A stretch of 64,000 nucleotides of DNA from an uncultured beta proteobacterium (GCA_903897925.1 CAIUDG010000121.1:1-64000); one strand, 5' to 3'. Numbered from the stretch's first letter, positions 8,376-17,283 are shown. A program made the numbers and translations. Notes: generated by a model from the sequence alone, not told the origin.

Positions 8376-9764
8376 TCAATCAAGTTTTAGAGATTCAGAA
8401 GGCAGATACGCTTTCAGAATGGTCATGCCGGGATGAGATTGGATCGCAAATTCTCCACCCAGCATTTCAATACGCTCTTGCATGCTCCTCAGTCCAATGC
8501 CATGGTTGTTCTGCATGGCATGTGGCACATCAAACCCAATTCCATCGTCGCCAACGTGCAATTGAATTCCGTCGACGTAGCGCAGGCTGACTGTTACTGC
8601 GTTGGCCTTGGCATGGCTTTCGATGTTGCTTAAGGCCTGTTGTACGAATCGGTAAACTGCCCAAGCCACCTCGCGCTTTATCTTTGGAATCGGCTCAATT
8701 TCCAGTCGTGCGGGAACTTGAGTTCGGCTACTGAACTCGCGACACAGTTGCACAATGGCGGTACCGAGTCCACCGTCATCCAGAATAGTGGGATAGAGGT
8801 TGTGCGCTATTCTTCTTACATCAATCATCACGGCAATCATCTGCGCTATGGACGATTTCAATGACTCAGATGCCGAAACTGACTTGCCACGGTCCAGATA
8901 GACATCAGCGGACTCCATGGTGAATTTCACGGACGCAAGGGACTGGCTTACTCCATCGTGCAGTTCTCTTGCAACGCGCGTACGTTCAATTTCCTGTGAC
9001 CGAATAACTTCATGTGCCAGATTCCTGACTTTTTTGTCTGCCTTGCGTTGCTCATGCAGGTTGAGCAAAAAGACGCCACAAAAAACCATGAAGATTGCGG
9101 CCACTGAAACCAGGGAAATTTGCTGACGCGTGGCCTGAATTGCGTTCAATATGGATTCGCGAAGGCGTCCCTCGGTTTCCTGCTGCGCATCCAGATACAG
9201 GCCACTACCTATCATCCAGTTCCACTCCGGAATGGTGACGGCATAGCCAATTTTCTTTTCATTTTTTCCGGTGGATGGCCGGTGCCACATGAATTCGACA
9301 AAGCCCCCACCCGTTTTCGCTGCCTGGGTTAGACGTTGGATAATCATGACCCCATTGGGATCCTTCAAATCCATGTAATTCTTGGTTTCCATCACTGGCA
9401 AGCGCGGGTGCATGACACCGTTGCCTGTCATGTCATAGACAAAAAAATAATTGTCGGCACCAAAGTCCATGCTGCGCAACATTTCCTTTGCCTCATGCTG
9501 CGTCTTGGAAGAGTTGCCATTGCGCTTGATCAGGTCCTCCACCGCTTTGCGACCGGTTTCGACGAAGTCCTTAATCTCGTCCTTTCGGGCCTGCAACAAA
9601 ATCGGTTCTACGGAAGTCAACTGAACATGGGACAAGTTTTCGAATTGGCGCTGAACGATGTAAGAGACCGAAGCAATCGCAAGAACCAATGGAACCGCTG
9701 CCAGCAAGAAGAGTCTCAAGCCGACGCTGAGTTGGAGCGGGAACCGAAATTTCGCTGGAAACAA
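8376..9764 (-). CDS. Cache-domain sensor histidine kinase (NarX/DegS type)
   Basis: The product has 462 residues: a membrane segment (about 13-33), a periplasmic single-Cache sensor (FFVYDMTGNGVMHPRLPVM, then WNWMIGSGLYLD), a second membrane segment (about 215-235), a HisKA_3 H-box (RVARELHDGVSQSLASVKF) and a HATPase domain (N-box QQALSNIESHA, DDGIGFD, GIGLRSMQER). It should phosphorylate the regulator at 7258-7920. The TTG start at 9764 follows AAGGA. Two receiver genes follow directly. Single-Cache domains of this type often bind small organic acids (family knowledge); the ligand here is unknown. Confidence 0.9.
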   Translation of the reverse strand: MFPAKFRFPLQLSVGLRLFLLAAVPLVLAIASVSYIVQRQFENLSHVQLTSVEPILLQARKDEIKDFVETGRKAVEDLIKRNGNSSKTQHEAKEMLRSMDFGADNYFFVYDMTGNGVMHPRLPVMETKNYMDLKDPNGVMIIQRLTQAAKTGGGFVEFMWHRPSTGKNEKKIGYAVTIPEWNWMIGSGLYLDAQQETEGRLRESILNAIQATRQQISLVSVAAIFMVFCGVFLLNLHEQRKADKKVRNLAHEVIRSQEIERTRVARELHDGVSQSLASVKFTMESADVYLDRGKSVSASESLKSSIAQMIAVMIDVRRIAHNLYPTILDDGGLGTAIVQLCREFSSRTQVPARLEIEPIPKIKREVAWAVYRFVQQALSNIESHAKANAVTVSLRYVDGIQLHVGDDGIGFDVPHAMQNNHGIGLRSMQERIEMLGGEFAIQSHPGMTILKAYLPSESLKLD

Positions 9765-10096
9765 AATAGCTGTCCTTCAAAATGAAGCCGCTCGGCTTGG
9801 ATGGCCCAGCCGTCGCGCGTAAGTATCAATGGTGTACACGGTATGCCCTCACATACGCAATGACCTGGTCCAAGCTTATGCCTATCAACGTTCTAACAGT
9901 ATTCAAACACGCGGCTATGCGCGGGCACTACGTGCAAGCACATAAGGGTAAACCCTGAATAGATATTTCGTGTCGCCACAGCATGTCGCTACGTAATTTC
10001 ACCTAGGCATTCATGCCACTGCGTCGTTAAGCTGGCCTATTTGACGGCGCCGCGTTCCGCCGCAAATAGGCCAGCCTTCCAATTTTGAAATTCACT
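9765..10096. other. Divergent intergenic region between the sensor kinase and ilvE
   Basis: This 332-base region must contain the promoters of both divergent genes, though I cannot place -35/-10 boxes with confidence. It holds a strong hairpin next to ilvE (separate entry). A 26-codon frame at 9878-9958 with several Ile/Val/Leu codons is too weak to call a leader peptide. Confidence 0.5.
10031..10075 (+). promoter_or_regulatory. Long stem-loop in the ilvE leader
   Basis: GCTGGCCTATTTG (10031-10043) pairs perfectly with CAAATAGGCCAGC (10063-10075). After a bulged A, CGGCG (10045-10049) pairs with CGCCG (10058-10062), leaving an 8-base loop. The hairpin ends 21 bases before the ilvE ATG. Only four T residues follow, so it is not a classic terminator. 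An mRNA stability, attenuation or protein-binding element is inferred. Confidence 0.5.
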
Positions 10097-11194
10097 ATGA
10101 CGGATACATCGACCATGCGAATAACACCCTCGTCAAATCGCCTTAGCCAAGCGCTTCGGGAGCAGCGATTGATCGCCCCTGGTTTCGGCCGCTATTTCAC
10201 AGACCATATGGTGGTCATTCCTTTTCAGGGTGGTCACTGGCAGCAGGGCGAACTGAAGGCCTATGGTCCGCTGAGTCTGGATCCTGCGACTTCAGCACTG
10301 CATTACGGGCAAGCGGTCTTCGAGGGCTTCAAGGCGTTTGTCCAGGAGGGCGGCGGTGTCAAAACCTTTCGCCCACATGCCAATGCCGAGCGTTTCAATC
10401 GCAGCGCTGCTCGACTGGCAATGCCGCCCTTGCCGGTTGACCGTTTTATCGAAGCCGCAGATGAACTTATACGGATAGACCGCTCCTGGATTCCCCAAAA
10501 TAAGGGAGAAAGCCTTTATCTTCGTCCCCTCATGTTTGCGACGGATACATGCCTGGGTGTGAGGCCTTCTCAGGAGTATCTTTTCGTCCTGATTGCATCG
10601 CCGGCCGGGGCCTACTTCAGCAAAGGCGTTCAGCCTGTGACCGTGTGGGTCAGCGAAGAGTTTGTGCGCGCCGCACCTGGTGGTACCGGTGAGGCAAAGT
10701 GTGCGGGAAATTATGCTGCCAGCCTGCTGGCCCAGGCCCAGGCACAAGAGAAGGGTTGCGATCAGGTGGTCTGGCTCGACGCCGTCGATCGCGAGTTCAT
10801 TGAGGAAATGGGTGGCATGAACCTGTTCTTTGTGAATCAGAAAAATGGCAAGACCATTGTTTCGACGCCCGAATTGTCAGGCACCCTTTTGCCTGGGATT
10901 ACCCGCAGCAGCGTTCTTGAATTGGCGCGGGAACTTGGCTTTGACGCCGTAGAACGAAAACTGGGTCTTGCCCAATGGCGTGAGGAAATTGCCAGCGGAG
11001 AAATGACGGAGGTGTTTGCCTGCGGCACGGCTGCAGTTATTACACCGGTTGGACATGTCAAGGCCAACGGTTTTGAAATGCAGATTAACAAGGGTGCGAA
11101 CGGCGTGGTGACGATGGCCCTGCGTGAGGCCCTGCTTGCTATTCAATACGGCGCTGTGGCCGATACGCATGGTTGGATGCATGGTGTTTTCTAA
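10097..11194 (+). CDS. ilvE: Branched-chain amino acid aminotransferase
   Basis: This is a PLP enzyme of fold type IV that interconverts Leu/Ile/Val and their 2-oxo acids with glutamate and 2-oxoglutarate. The length (365 residues) and motifs match the longer, eukaryote-like BCAT branch: ALHYGQAVFEGFKAF, YLRPLMFATD, the Schiff-base lysine Lys201 in GEAKCAGNYAAS, EEMGGMNLFFV and GTLLPGITR. The ATG at 10097 is preferred to a TTG four codons upstream; no strong ribosome binding site is visible for either. A large hairpin precedes it. It is monocistronic, convergent with the cyclic-nucleotide-binding gene. Confidence 0.92.
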   Translation: MTDTSTMRITPSSNRLSQALREQRLIAPGFGRYFTDHMVVIPFQGGHWQQGELKAYGPLSLDPATSALHYGQAVFEGFKAFVQEGGGVKTFRPHANAERFNRSAARLAMPPLPVDRFIEAADELIRIDRSWIPQNKGESLYLRPLMFATDTCLGVRPSQEYLFVLIASPAGAYFSKGVQPVTVWVSEEFVRAAPGGTGEAKCAGNYAASLLAQAQAQEKGCDQVVWLDAVDREFIEEMGGMNLFFVNQKNGKTIVSTPELSGTLLPGITRSSVLELARELGFDAVERKLGLAQWREEIASGEMTEVFACGTAAVITPVGHVKANGFEMQINKGANGVVTMALREALLAIQYGAVADTHGWMHGVF

Positions 11195-11226
11195 GTCGTC
11201 GCACCATGGTCTGTATACCCAGCCTC

Positions 11227-11814
11227 CTAGCTGGCGGCGGATTTCAAGCGGGTAATTTCCTGGTGCAGGCGGGCGTTGATCTGGTCGATCATCTGTAGCT
11301 GCTCGCTCAGCGCCCGCAAGCGGTCCGCCGCGCTTTTCGCGATGAACAGGGCCAGCTTGGTGGCCACCTGAGGGTTTTGTTCTGCCAGATGCTGCAGTGC
11401 ACCCATTGCAAATCCGCCGGTGGTCAGCGCCGTCACCGCAGTGCAATTCGCCGAACGGGGGGCGCCGTCGATCAGTGACAGTTCGCCGATCAGGGCACCT
11501 GGGCCAAGAAGGGATATGTCAACTTTTGCGTCGTCACCAAAGGTACCGATATCCACTGAAATATCGCCTTCAAGCACCAGCAGCATATAACCGGTGTGGG
11601 CGTCTTCTCCGGCGCGGAACACCGTTGCGCCCGGCGGATAGGCCACGATACGCATGAGTGACACGATGCACGCGGCTTCGTCTGGCGTGAGCTTGAAGTG
11701 AGGACTGCAAACCTGCAAAAACTCCACGGCCTTGGCCGCCAATTCCGGGATCGCCGAAAGCGGACGTGCCTGAAACGCGGAGCGGGTTGTTGCGTTAGTT
11801 ACGGGAGTGCTCAT
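11227..11814 (-). CDS. Cyclic-nucleotide-binding domain protein without DNA-binding domain
   Basis: The product has 195 residues from the ATG at 11814 (in-frame alternatives lie 3 and 17 codons upstream). A cNMP-binding beta-roll is visible (YPPGATVFRAGE, LLVLEGDISVDIG, the phosphate-binding-cassette region PGALIGELSLIDGAPRSAN). A C-terminal helix (SEQLQMIDQINARLHQEITR) may form a coiled coil. There is no Crp-type HTH, so it is not a classical transcription factor; it probably binds a nucleotide and a protein partner. It stands alone. Confidence 0.75.
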   Translation of the reverse strand: MSTPVTNATTRSAFQARPLSAIPELAAKAVEFLQVCSPHFKLTPDEAACIVSLMRIVAYPPGATVFRAGEDAHTGYMLLVLEGDISVDIGTFGDDAKVDISLLGPGALIGELSLIDGAPRSANCTAVTALTTGGFAMGALQHLAEQNPQVATKLALFIAKSAADRLRALSEQLQMIDQINARLHQEITRLKSAAS

Positions 11815-12192
11815 ATAGGGCATCTTAGCGTACGGTAGGGAGACGTAATCGGCTTCACAAGCCAACGCCCCGAAACCGGCCGGCCCGACAAGTCCGGCCG
11901 ACTATTTTCAGCCGCGGACTGAACCTGGCGACGGCCGGCGTCTATAGCTTACGGCGCCAAACACTGCTTGCCGCGCAATGGACAGCTACCGAAGCAGCGC
12001 TGAAATCGGCAATTGTCTTGCCGGTCAATAGGTATCCTGCGTCTGAGCAATGGGTATCTCAGGTTGGTATATGTCGACTGCCTCTATCCGGCGTCGAGAT
12101 CTGATCGTCAATGCGACAAATAAGCTGCATTCCATCACCCCCAAGACCGGGTGAGTAGCTTGCACGGGTTGGCACAGCACCGGTTTCCAAAC
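11815..12192. other. Intergenic region, no gene seen
   Basis: This holds the upstream region of the cyclic-nucleotide-binding gene and the downstream region of the metalloprotease gene. GC-rich complementary segments around 11876-11900 (GGCCGGCCCGAC...GTCCGGCC) could form a hairpin. A 27-codon frame from 12071 has no recognisable content. Nothing else was seen. Confidence 0.4.
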
Positions 12193-14235
12193 TCATATTC
12201 CCCTAAAGGAGCGAATCGCTACCAATCTGGCGCTATCCAGATAATGGTCGGCGCTTAAATCTGCGTTGAGCGTGCTATTCAAATTGGTGCTTGACCAGTA
12301 CGGCGATGTGGGTCTTCCGCCATCACCAGAACGAATGTCCATAGGCCGGTAATAAAGGGAAACTCGGCTCAATGTCTTGCCCTTTTGTGCTGGAATGTTA
12401 ATGGCCCAGTACATAAAGCTGGCATCGGCATCCAAGGGATCCGGACGCCGGCGCAACCCCTTGATGAGCACATGGCGATACGAGCCATCGGAGAAATCCG
12501 CGCGAGCCACCAGATCCGCACCCGACCAAAAACCATCCGCTGAACCAAAGGTCTTCAGCTCTGCGAAGTCTGTCGCATTGGTAGGATCCCATAAGCGTTT
12601 GAGGTTGCCCACATATTTCAGTGGCGGCTGGATTGTCGTGGCCGTGCTGGTGGTAAGGCTGAATGACCCCCAGAGGGTGTACACCGGAACGTTCCACTGC
12701 AAGGGGAAGACCTCCCCGTAGTTACGAGATTCCGTAGGACTGTAGTTGCTGGGGGTGACATGCACATAGGACTTGGCGGTCTCATTCCAAAGAAGCAGCT
12801 TTGGATCCCCGCTGGACTGCAACACCATGTTCGTGCGTCCGACCGCCATGGGCATGCTGAAAACAGGAAAGTGGTCTCCATAGTGGTCGCGTGGCGAAGC
12901 AGCGTATCCACGGTACGGTTTGCTTGACCCGACAAAATGGCGATAGGCTAAAAATGCCGAGTAGTCACTGAAATAAGCGTAATTTTCACCGTTAGACAAG
13001 CACATGTCTGAGTCGTATTGCTGCAGTGGATCCTGACGCTCCTTTCCTGCGAATGGGCCCGCTGGACATATGGGTGAAATAAACGGATTGCTGGGAATCA
13101 CGGGGTCATAGGCCCACGTATTTCCGTAGCCGCCACCCAGTGGATGGTTTGAATCATTGAGAAATTGACCCGTGTATGGGTAAATCATCGCGGGGTCGTA
13201 GTTTTCGCCGGAATCCAACGAATGTCCCCAGTGCGGCATGCCGAACGCGTGCCCCTGCTCGTGAATCAATGTAAGTGCGTAGTCTTCACCCACTCCCACA
13301 GTCGTATCCCCCAGACCGCTGATCGAATCCGGAACGACGTTTACTCCGCTGTACCAATAGGAAAAATAGTCCATGCCATTGGCCAGCTGAATAGCGTGTG
13401 TCATCGAAAGCACCGCATCGAACACATCTTCACCGTCCCAAGGCGTGCAGTTTGCCAAGACCCTATCCAAGAATGAACAGTGCGGTATGTCCGTTGCAAT
13501 CACGGCAGGCATCGCTTTTACAAAACCGCGCGCATCCCTGCCCTTCGCCCGAGGCCCTATAGGCAATTGGGAAATAGAAATCTGCAACGGAAATGCACTG
13601 TGCTGAATTGCCGTAGTGGGCAGGCGCGAGGCATATTCCGATCCGAAATTGACGGGCAAAGGAATGGGCGTGCTGTTCCCGAACATCAACCAGTCCATCG
13701 TCACCAAGGTTAGCACCGGGGCTGGGCCGACCTTGAGATCCTCTGCCTTGAGCTTTCTGACGGACTGTCCCGCCCGTATCGTCAATGCCAGGCCCGGGTG
13801 CATCCAGCTAGCGGGTAATGTTCCAACATAACTGGTGGACAGATGGGGCACTTCTTGAGCGGAAGCGGTAGGCAGCAATGGCGGCCCTGAAAGACAGATC
13901 CGGCCCTGGCGTGTTCCCTTGACCCAGGCTTCAACCTGAATAGCTGGAGCAGCGCCCGAACCTGTCACCTGCACGCGGATTAGCGTGGCGCGTTCAGCGC
14001 TCAGGTAGTAGAACGGGTCGCTGGTTTCCATCAAATGGGTTTGAGCAAGCTGCACCCGCTCGATGACGGCGTTTCCATTGGCGCGATCGGTGCAAGTCGC
14101 TGCATGGTCTGGCGCGGGCGCCGCATACCACTTGAAGCGAAACCCTGGCAAGGTCTCGCCGTACGTGCCTCCCCCGAGTAGCAGCCAGAGGCCAACTAAA
14201 ACCGGAATGCCGGGCACCATTCGCACTGGTTTCAT
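12193..14235 (-). CDS. Secreted zinc metalloprotease (HExxHxxGxxH)
   Basis: The ATG at 14235 is chosen because GGGGAGAAAG lies just upstream; the frame extends eight codons further. The first 30 residues form a signal peptide (VLVGLWLLLGGGTYG) and the protein has about 680 residues. The zinc site is HEQGHAFGMPHWG (His325, Glu326, His329, His335), the extended metzincin-like pattern, followed by MIYPYTG as a possible Met-turn. The layout recalls M66 StcE/TagA-type peptidases, but I cannot assign the family firmly. It is probably secreted and degrades extracellular protein. No dedicated secretion genes are adjacent. Confidence 0.75.
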   Translation of the reverse strand: MKPVRMVPGIPVLVGLWLLLGGGTYGETLPGFRFKWYAAPAPDHAATCTDRANGNAVIERVQLAQTHLMETSDPFYYLSAERATLIRVQVTGSGAAPAIQVEAWVKGTRQGRICLSGPPLLPTASAQEVPHLSTSYVGTLPASWMHPGLALTIRAGQSVRKLKAEDLKVGPAPVLTLVTMDWLMFGNSTPIPLPVNFGSEYASRLPTTAIQHSAFPLQISISQLPIGPRAKGRDARGFVKAMPAVIATDIPHCSFLDRVLANCTPWDGEDVFDAVLSMTHAIQLANGMDYFSYWYSGVNVVPDSISGLGDTTVGVGEDYALTLIHEQGHAFGMPHWGHSLDSGENYDPAMIYPYTGQFLNDSNHPLGGGYGNTWAYDPVIPSNPFISPICPAGPFAGKERQDPLQQYDSDMCLSNGENYAYFSDYSAFLAYRHFVGSSKPYRGYAASPRDHYGDHFPVFSMPMAVGRTNMVLQSSGDPKLLLWNETAKSYVHVTPSNYSPTESRNYGEVFPLQWNVPVYTLWGSFSLTTSTATTIQPPLKYVGNLKRLWDPTNATDFAELKTFGSADGFWSGADLVARADFSDGSYRHVLIKGLRRRPDPLDADASFMYWAINIPAQKGKTLSRVSLYYRPMDIRSGDGGRPTSPYWSSTNLNSTLNADLSADHYLDSARLVAIRSFRGI

Positions 14236-14851
14236 ACTTTCTCCCCGGCAAGTACACAACTATTGGTTTCATTTTGGAGGCGTCTTTTTGGGTACCTGTC
14301 CAAAGAAAGTTTGAGGAGGATCAATTTCCGGCATTGACATGCCCCTGTGTGCGGAAAAAAAGCCATACACGGGCTTAGTGAGGATTAATTGTTTGTCGGT
14401 GCGGCAAACGCCGGCGTCACCTATCACTGCGAAAAATGTCGCTATCGCACCCGTGATGGCAGTTGCGGCGCTGGATGAACGTTTCCCCGGGTCGATGAAG
14501 CGTGCCCTGCCTGGGGGACGATTGGCGCCAACTGACAGGATCGCGCATGATTTCAGCGTTCGCGCCGCTGCAAATTTCTCAGACCTGAAACTCGTATGCA
14601 ATCGTCACTTGGCGCGCGGTCGCTGCCATCGGCGGTGTGGCCAGGTGGTAGATACATGTACAAAAAACCTACAAAAAAAATGCGGATAGAGTGAAATTTC
14701 AAGAAATGATGCAAAAGACATCCGCAAAACCACGAATCAGTGAGCGTTCGGCATGTAAAAATGCTCAAGGCGCCGCTCGCAAAACTGCCTGTGGAACGTA
14801 ACTTTTGAGTTTTTCAACATCATCCAAACGCTTCAACTCTCCGCCGATGTC
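14236..14851. other. Low-GC intergenic region left of the ImmA/DUF4411 pair
   Basis: This 616-base stretch becomes AT-rich from about 14650. Overlapping open frames of about 110 codons at 14269-14601 (minus) and 14339-14689 (plus) show no recognisable domain. In-frame sequence upstream of the ImmA-like gene is open back to a stop at 14756 but has no ATG or GTG. Promoter elements could not be placed. Confidence 0.45.
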
Positions 14852-15958
14852 TTGGACTGGGCTGCTCGCCAAACTGGGGAGTCCCTGAGGGAGGTTGCGC
14901 CAAGAATTTCTGTAAAGGCCGCAAACCGAATTGAAGCGGGACTTCTAACACCGGCACAAGCAGAAAAATTTGCAAAACTTGTGAACGTACCGTTCGGGTT
15001 TCTGTTTTTTAGCACCCCTCCGAAAGAGCGCCCGATTCCGATAGCCGACTTCAGAAGCGTTCAAGATGCCGAACCACTCGGAAAAGACTTTTTTGATGTT
15101 TACGATGACGTTGTTTACAAGCAGTCTTGGTATCGAGATTACCTAACCGCAACTTCTGCTGACAAACTTCCTTTCGTCGGTAAGTTCGCGGGCAAAAGTC
15201 TCAAACCCAAAGAATTTGCGAATGACATTCGTAACACACTAAATCTCAGTGAAGCGCGTTTGCGTGCTGTTGGCTCTAGCGATGAGGCATACGCTTTGTT
15301 GGCGAGCTGCTCCGAAAGTGTTGGAATTCTAGTGTTTAAAAATGGGGTCGTTGGCAATAACACGCGGCGCCCACTATCGGCATCCCAGTTCAGAGGGTTT
15401 GCAATTAGTGATCCGATAGCCCCTGCTGTGTTCGTCAATGGTGCCGATGCAAAGGCAGCTTGGCAGTTCACGCTGGCGCACGAACTTGCACATATATGGC
15501 TAGGTGACACCGGAATTTCTCAAGCGCACCCGCGTGCGAGTCAAAAGAATGAGGTGCTTTGCAACGCAGTGGCGGCAGAGTTTCTGGTCCCTATGGAGAG
15601 TTTTGAAAAACATTGGGCATTGCATGAAAGGCTTGGCACGCCAACAGCAATAGATCAGCTAAGAAAGCACTTCAAGGTCAGTGCCCTTGTAATTGCGAGA
15701 CGAGCACTTGATAGAGGACTCATTACGTTTAATCAGTACAACGAAGTCTATGTTAAAGCTCGCAATTCAAAAGGCGGGGAAGGCGGCGGGGACTTTTACC
15801 GGACTCTGGGTGCTCGCAATGGGAAACGATTCTCTACCATGGTTGCAGAATTGGCCTATTCCGGTGAAATTGGGTTGCGTGAAGCCAGTCGGTTATTGAA
15901 CACAACGCCGACAAATGTAATGAACTTATATGAGCGCCAAAAAACTGTATCTAATTGA
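14852..15958 (+). CDS. Xre-type HTH / ImmA-IrrE zinc peptidase, probable antitoxin
   Basis: The N-terminus is an HTH of the kind usual in this family (WAARQTGESLREVA, LTPAQAEKFAKL, VPFGFLFF). It is followed by an ImmA/IrrE-type metallopeptidase with AHELAHIWLG (His210, Glu211, His214) and a downstream Glu in AVAAEFLVP. The first helix seems to begin upstream (SADVLDWAAR), but no ATG or GTG exists in that frame after the stop at 14756. The TTG at 14852 is the first usual start and trims the first helix. Its 3' end overlaps the DUF4411 gene by 29 bases. ImmA/DUF4411 pairs are predicted toxin-antitoxin modules. GC is clearly lower than in flanking genes, suggesting transfer. Confidence 0.8.
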   Translation: MDWAARQTGESLREVAPRISVKAANRIEAGLLTPAQAEKFAKLVNVPFGFLFFSTPPKERPIPIADFRSVQDAEPLGKDFFDVYDDVVYKQSWYRDYLTATSADKLPFVGKFAGKSLKPKEFANDIRNTLNLSEARLRAVGSSDEAYALLASCSESVGILVFKNGVVGNNTRRPLSASQFRGFAISDPIAPAVFVNGADAKAAWQFTLAHELAHIWLGDTGISQAHPRASQKNEVLCNAVAAEFLVPMESFEKHWALHERLGTPTAIDQLRKHFKVSALVIARRALDRGLITFNQYNEVYVKARNSKGGEGGGDFYRTLGARNGKRFSTMVAELAYSGEIGLREASRLLNTTPTNVMNLYERQKTVSN

Positions 15959-16457
15959 CACTGATGTGTTAGTGGTCTCATCTCGGATTCATTACGATCC
16001 AGGGTTCTGTAAGGCATTCTGGGATTGGATAGACGTCGGTTTCGACAGTGGAATGTTTTTTAGCATCGACAAAGTGAAAGATGAGTTATCTTCCGGCCAC
16101 GAGGACGATGTGCTCAAACAGTGGAGCAAACGTACCAAGCTCAAAAATTTTTTCCTGCCGACAAAGGTAGCAACAAGCAAGTGGGCCGATATTGCAAACT
16201 GGGCGCAAACCAAAACGCCTGAATACTTGCCTGCTGCCAAAGCAAAATTCTTGAATGTGAAATCTGCCGATGCATGGCTAGTTGCTTATTCAGCGCATCA
16301 TTCAAACTTTGAAATTGTTACGAACGAACGGGCAGAGCCAAACTCTCGAAAAGACATCAAGCTACCCGATGCAGCAAAGGCACAGGGAGTAGTTGCAATC
16401 AATCTGGCGCAGCTACTAAAAACGCATGCCTTTAACAACTTCACATTCAGACCTTAG
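15930..16457 (+). CDS. DUF4411 PIN-like protein, probable toxin
   Basis: The product has 175 residues. It begins with a PIN-like first strand (LYLIDTDVLVVSS) and has later acidic positions in KSADAWLVAYSA and FEIVTNERAEPN, as expected for a PIN-fold ribonuclease of the DUF4411 type. The start lies inside the ImmA-like gene (29-base overlap), so the two are translated together. The likely role is an RNA-cleaving toxin held in check by the upstream protein; this is inferred from family and context. It is low-GC like its partner. It converges on xth. Confidence 0.75.
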   Translation: MSAKKLYLIDTDVLVVSSRIHYDPGFCKAFWDWIDVGFDSGMFFSIDKVKDELSSGHEDDVLKQWSKRTKLKNFFLPTKVATSKWADIANWAQTKTPEYLPAAKAKFLNVKSADAWLVAYSAHHSNFEIVTNERAEPNSRKDIKLPDAAKAQGVVAINLAQLLKTHAFNNFTFRP

Positions 16458-16474
16458 TCATAGCCTGCGACTGT

Positions 16475-17269
16475 TTAGAAAGACGAGAAATCGTAGTCAA
16501 TGATCAAAGGTGCATGGTCGCTGAACCGCTGCTCTTTGTAAATCTCCGCCTTTCGGGCCAATGCGGCAAGCGCTGGGGTAGCAATTTGATAGTCCAGACG
16601 CCACCCCACGTTCTTGGCATAGGCCTGGCCGCGGTTGCTCCACCAGGTGTAGCAGGCCTCGGTGGCCTCGGGTTCGAGTTGGCGATAGACGTCAACCAGA
16701 CCGCCGTCGCTCAGCAATTTGCCCATCCAGGCGCGCTCTTCCGGCAAAAAGCCGGAGTTTTTCCGGTTGCCTTTGAAGTTTTTCAGGTCGATTTCCTGGT
16801 GCGCAATATTCACGTCGCCACAGAGTACGAACTCACGCTCGGCGCGCAACTGTTGCAGGTGCGGGTAAAACGAATCCAGAAAGCGGTACTTGGCTTCCTG
16901 GCGCTCCGGGCCGGATGAGCCGCTGGGAAAGTAGGCGCTAATCACCGAAAACTTGCGCTGCGGCGTGTCGAAACGCAATTCAACACAGCGGCCCTCGGCG
17001 TCGAATTCGGCGTTCTGGTAGCCGATACGCACATCGCTGGGCTGCAGCTGGGTGTAGATACCGACGCCGGAATAGCCTTTCTTTTCGGCCAGCTGGAAAT
17101 AGCCCTGCAGACCGGCCAGTGACTCGAATTTCCCGGCCAAATCGGGCTGCTGGGCTTTCACCTCTTGTACGCAAATACAATCGGGTTTGTGCTGCTCCAG
17201 CCAGTCGTGCAGGCCTTTGCTGGTCGCAGATCGGATGCCATTGAGGTTGAGGGTGGTTAATTTAAACAA
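16475..17269 (-). CDS. xth: Exodeoxyribonuclease III
   Basis: This DNA-repair enzyme has AP-endonuclease and 3'-exonuclease activity in the Mg-dependent EEP fold. Visible motifs are LTTLNLNGIRSA, the metal-binding Glu in CVQEVKAQ, CGDVNIAHQEIDL and the terminal SDHAPLIIDY. The TTG at 17269 gives 264 residues starting at the first beta strand and has GGGGA upstream. A longer frame would run through the pyrE start and is unlikely. It is divergent from pyrE with 11 bases between the start codons. Confidence 0.92.
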   Translation of the reverse strand: MFKLTTLNLNGIRSATSKGLHDWLEQHKPDCICVQEVKAQQPDLAGKFESLAGLQGYFQLAEKKGYSGVGIYTQLQPSDVRIGYQNAEFDAEGRCVELRFDTPQRKFSVISAYFPSGSSGPERQEAKYRFLDSFYPHLQQLRAEREFVLCGDVNIAHQEIDLKNFKGNRKNSGFLPEERAWMGKLLSDGGLVDVYRQLEPEATEACYTWWSNRGQAYAKNVGWRLDYQIATPALAALARKAEIYKEQRFSDHAPLIIDYDFSSF

Positions 17270-17283
17270 GGAATATCCCCATG
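17267..17283. promoter_or_regulatory. Head-to-head xth/pyrE starts with nested ribosome binding sites
   Basis: The TTG start of xth (17269, minus) and the ATG of pyrE (17281, plus) are 11 bases apart. The pyrE ribosome binding site (AAGGAAT, 17267-17273) lies over the xth start. The xth site (GGGGA, minus strand) overlaps the pyrE start. Each gene's promoter must therefore lie within the other gene. Confidence 0.7.

Noticed and set aside
9878..9958. A 26-codon frame upstream of ilvE with Ile, Val and Leu codons, considered as an attenuation leader peptide
   Set aside because: Only five branched-chain codons are scattered through it, there is no good ribosome binding site, and it ends more than 70 bases before the hairpin.
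12071..12154. A 27-codon frame between the cyclic-nucleotide-binding and metalloprotease genes
   Set aside because: It is too short, with no recognisable content or ribosome binding site.
14269..14689. Opposed open frames of about 110 codons left of the ImmA-like gene
   Set aside because: There is no recognisable domain in either, and they lie on the same bases on both strands.
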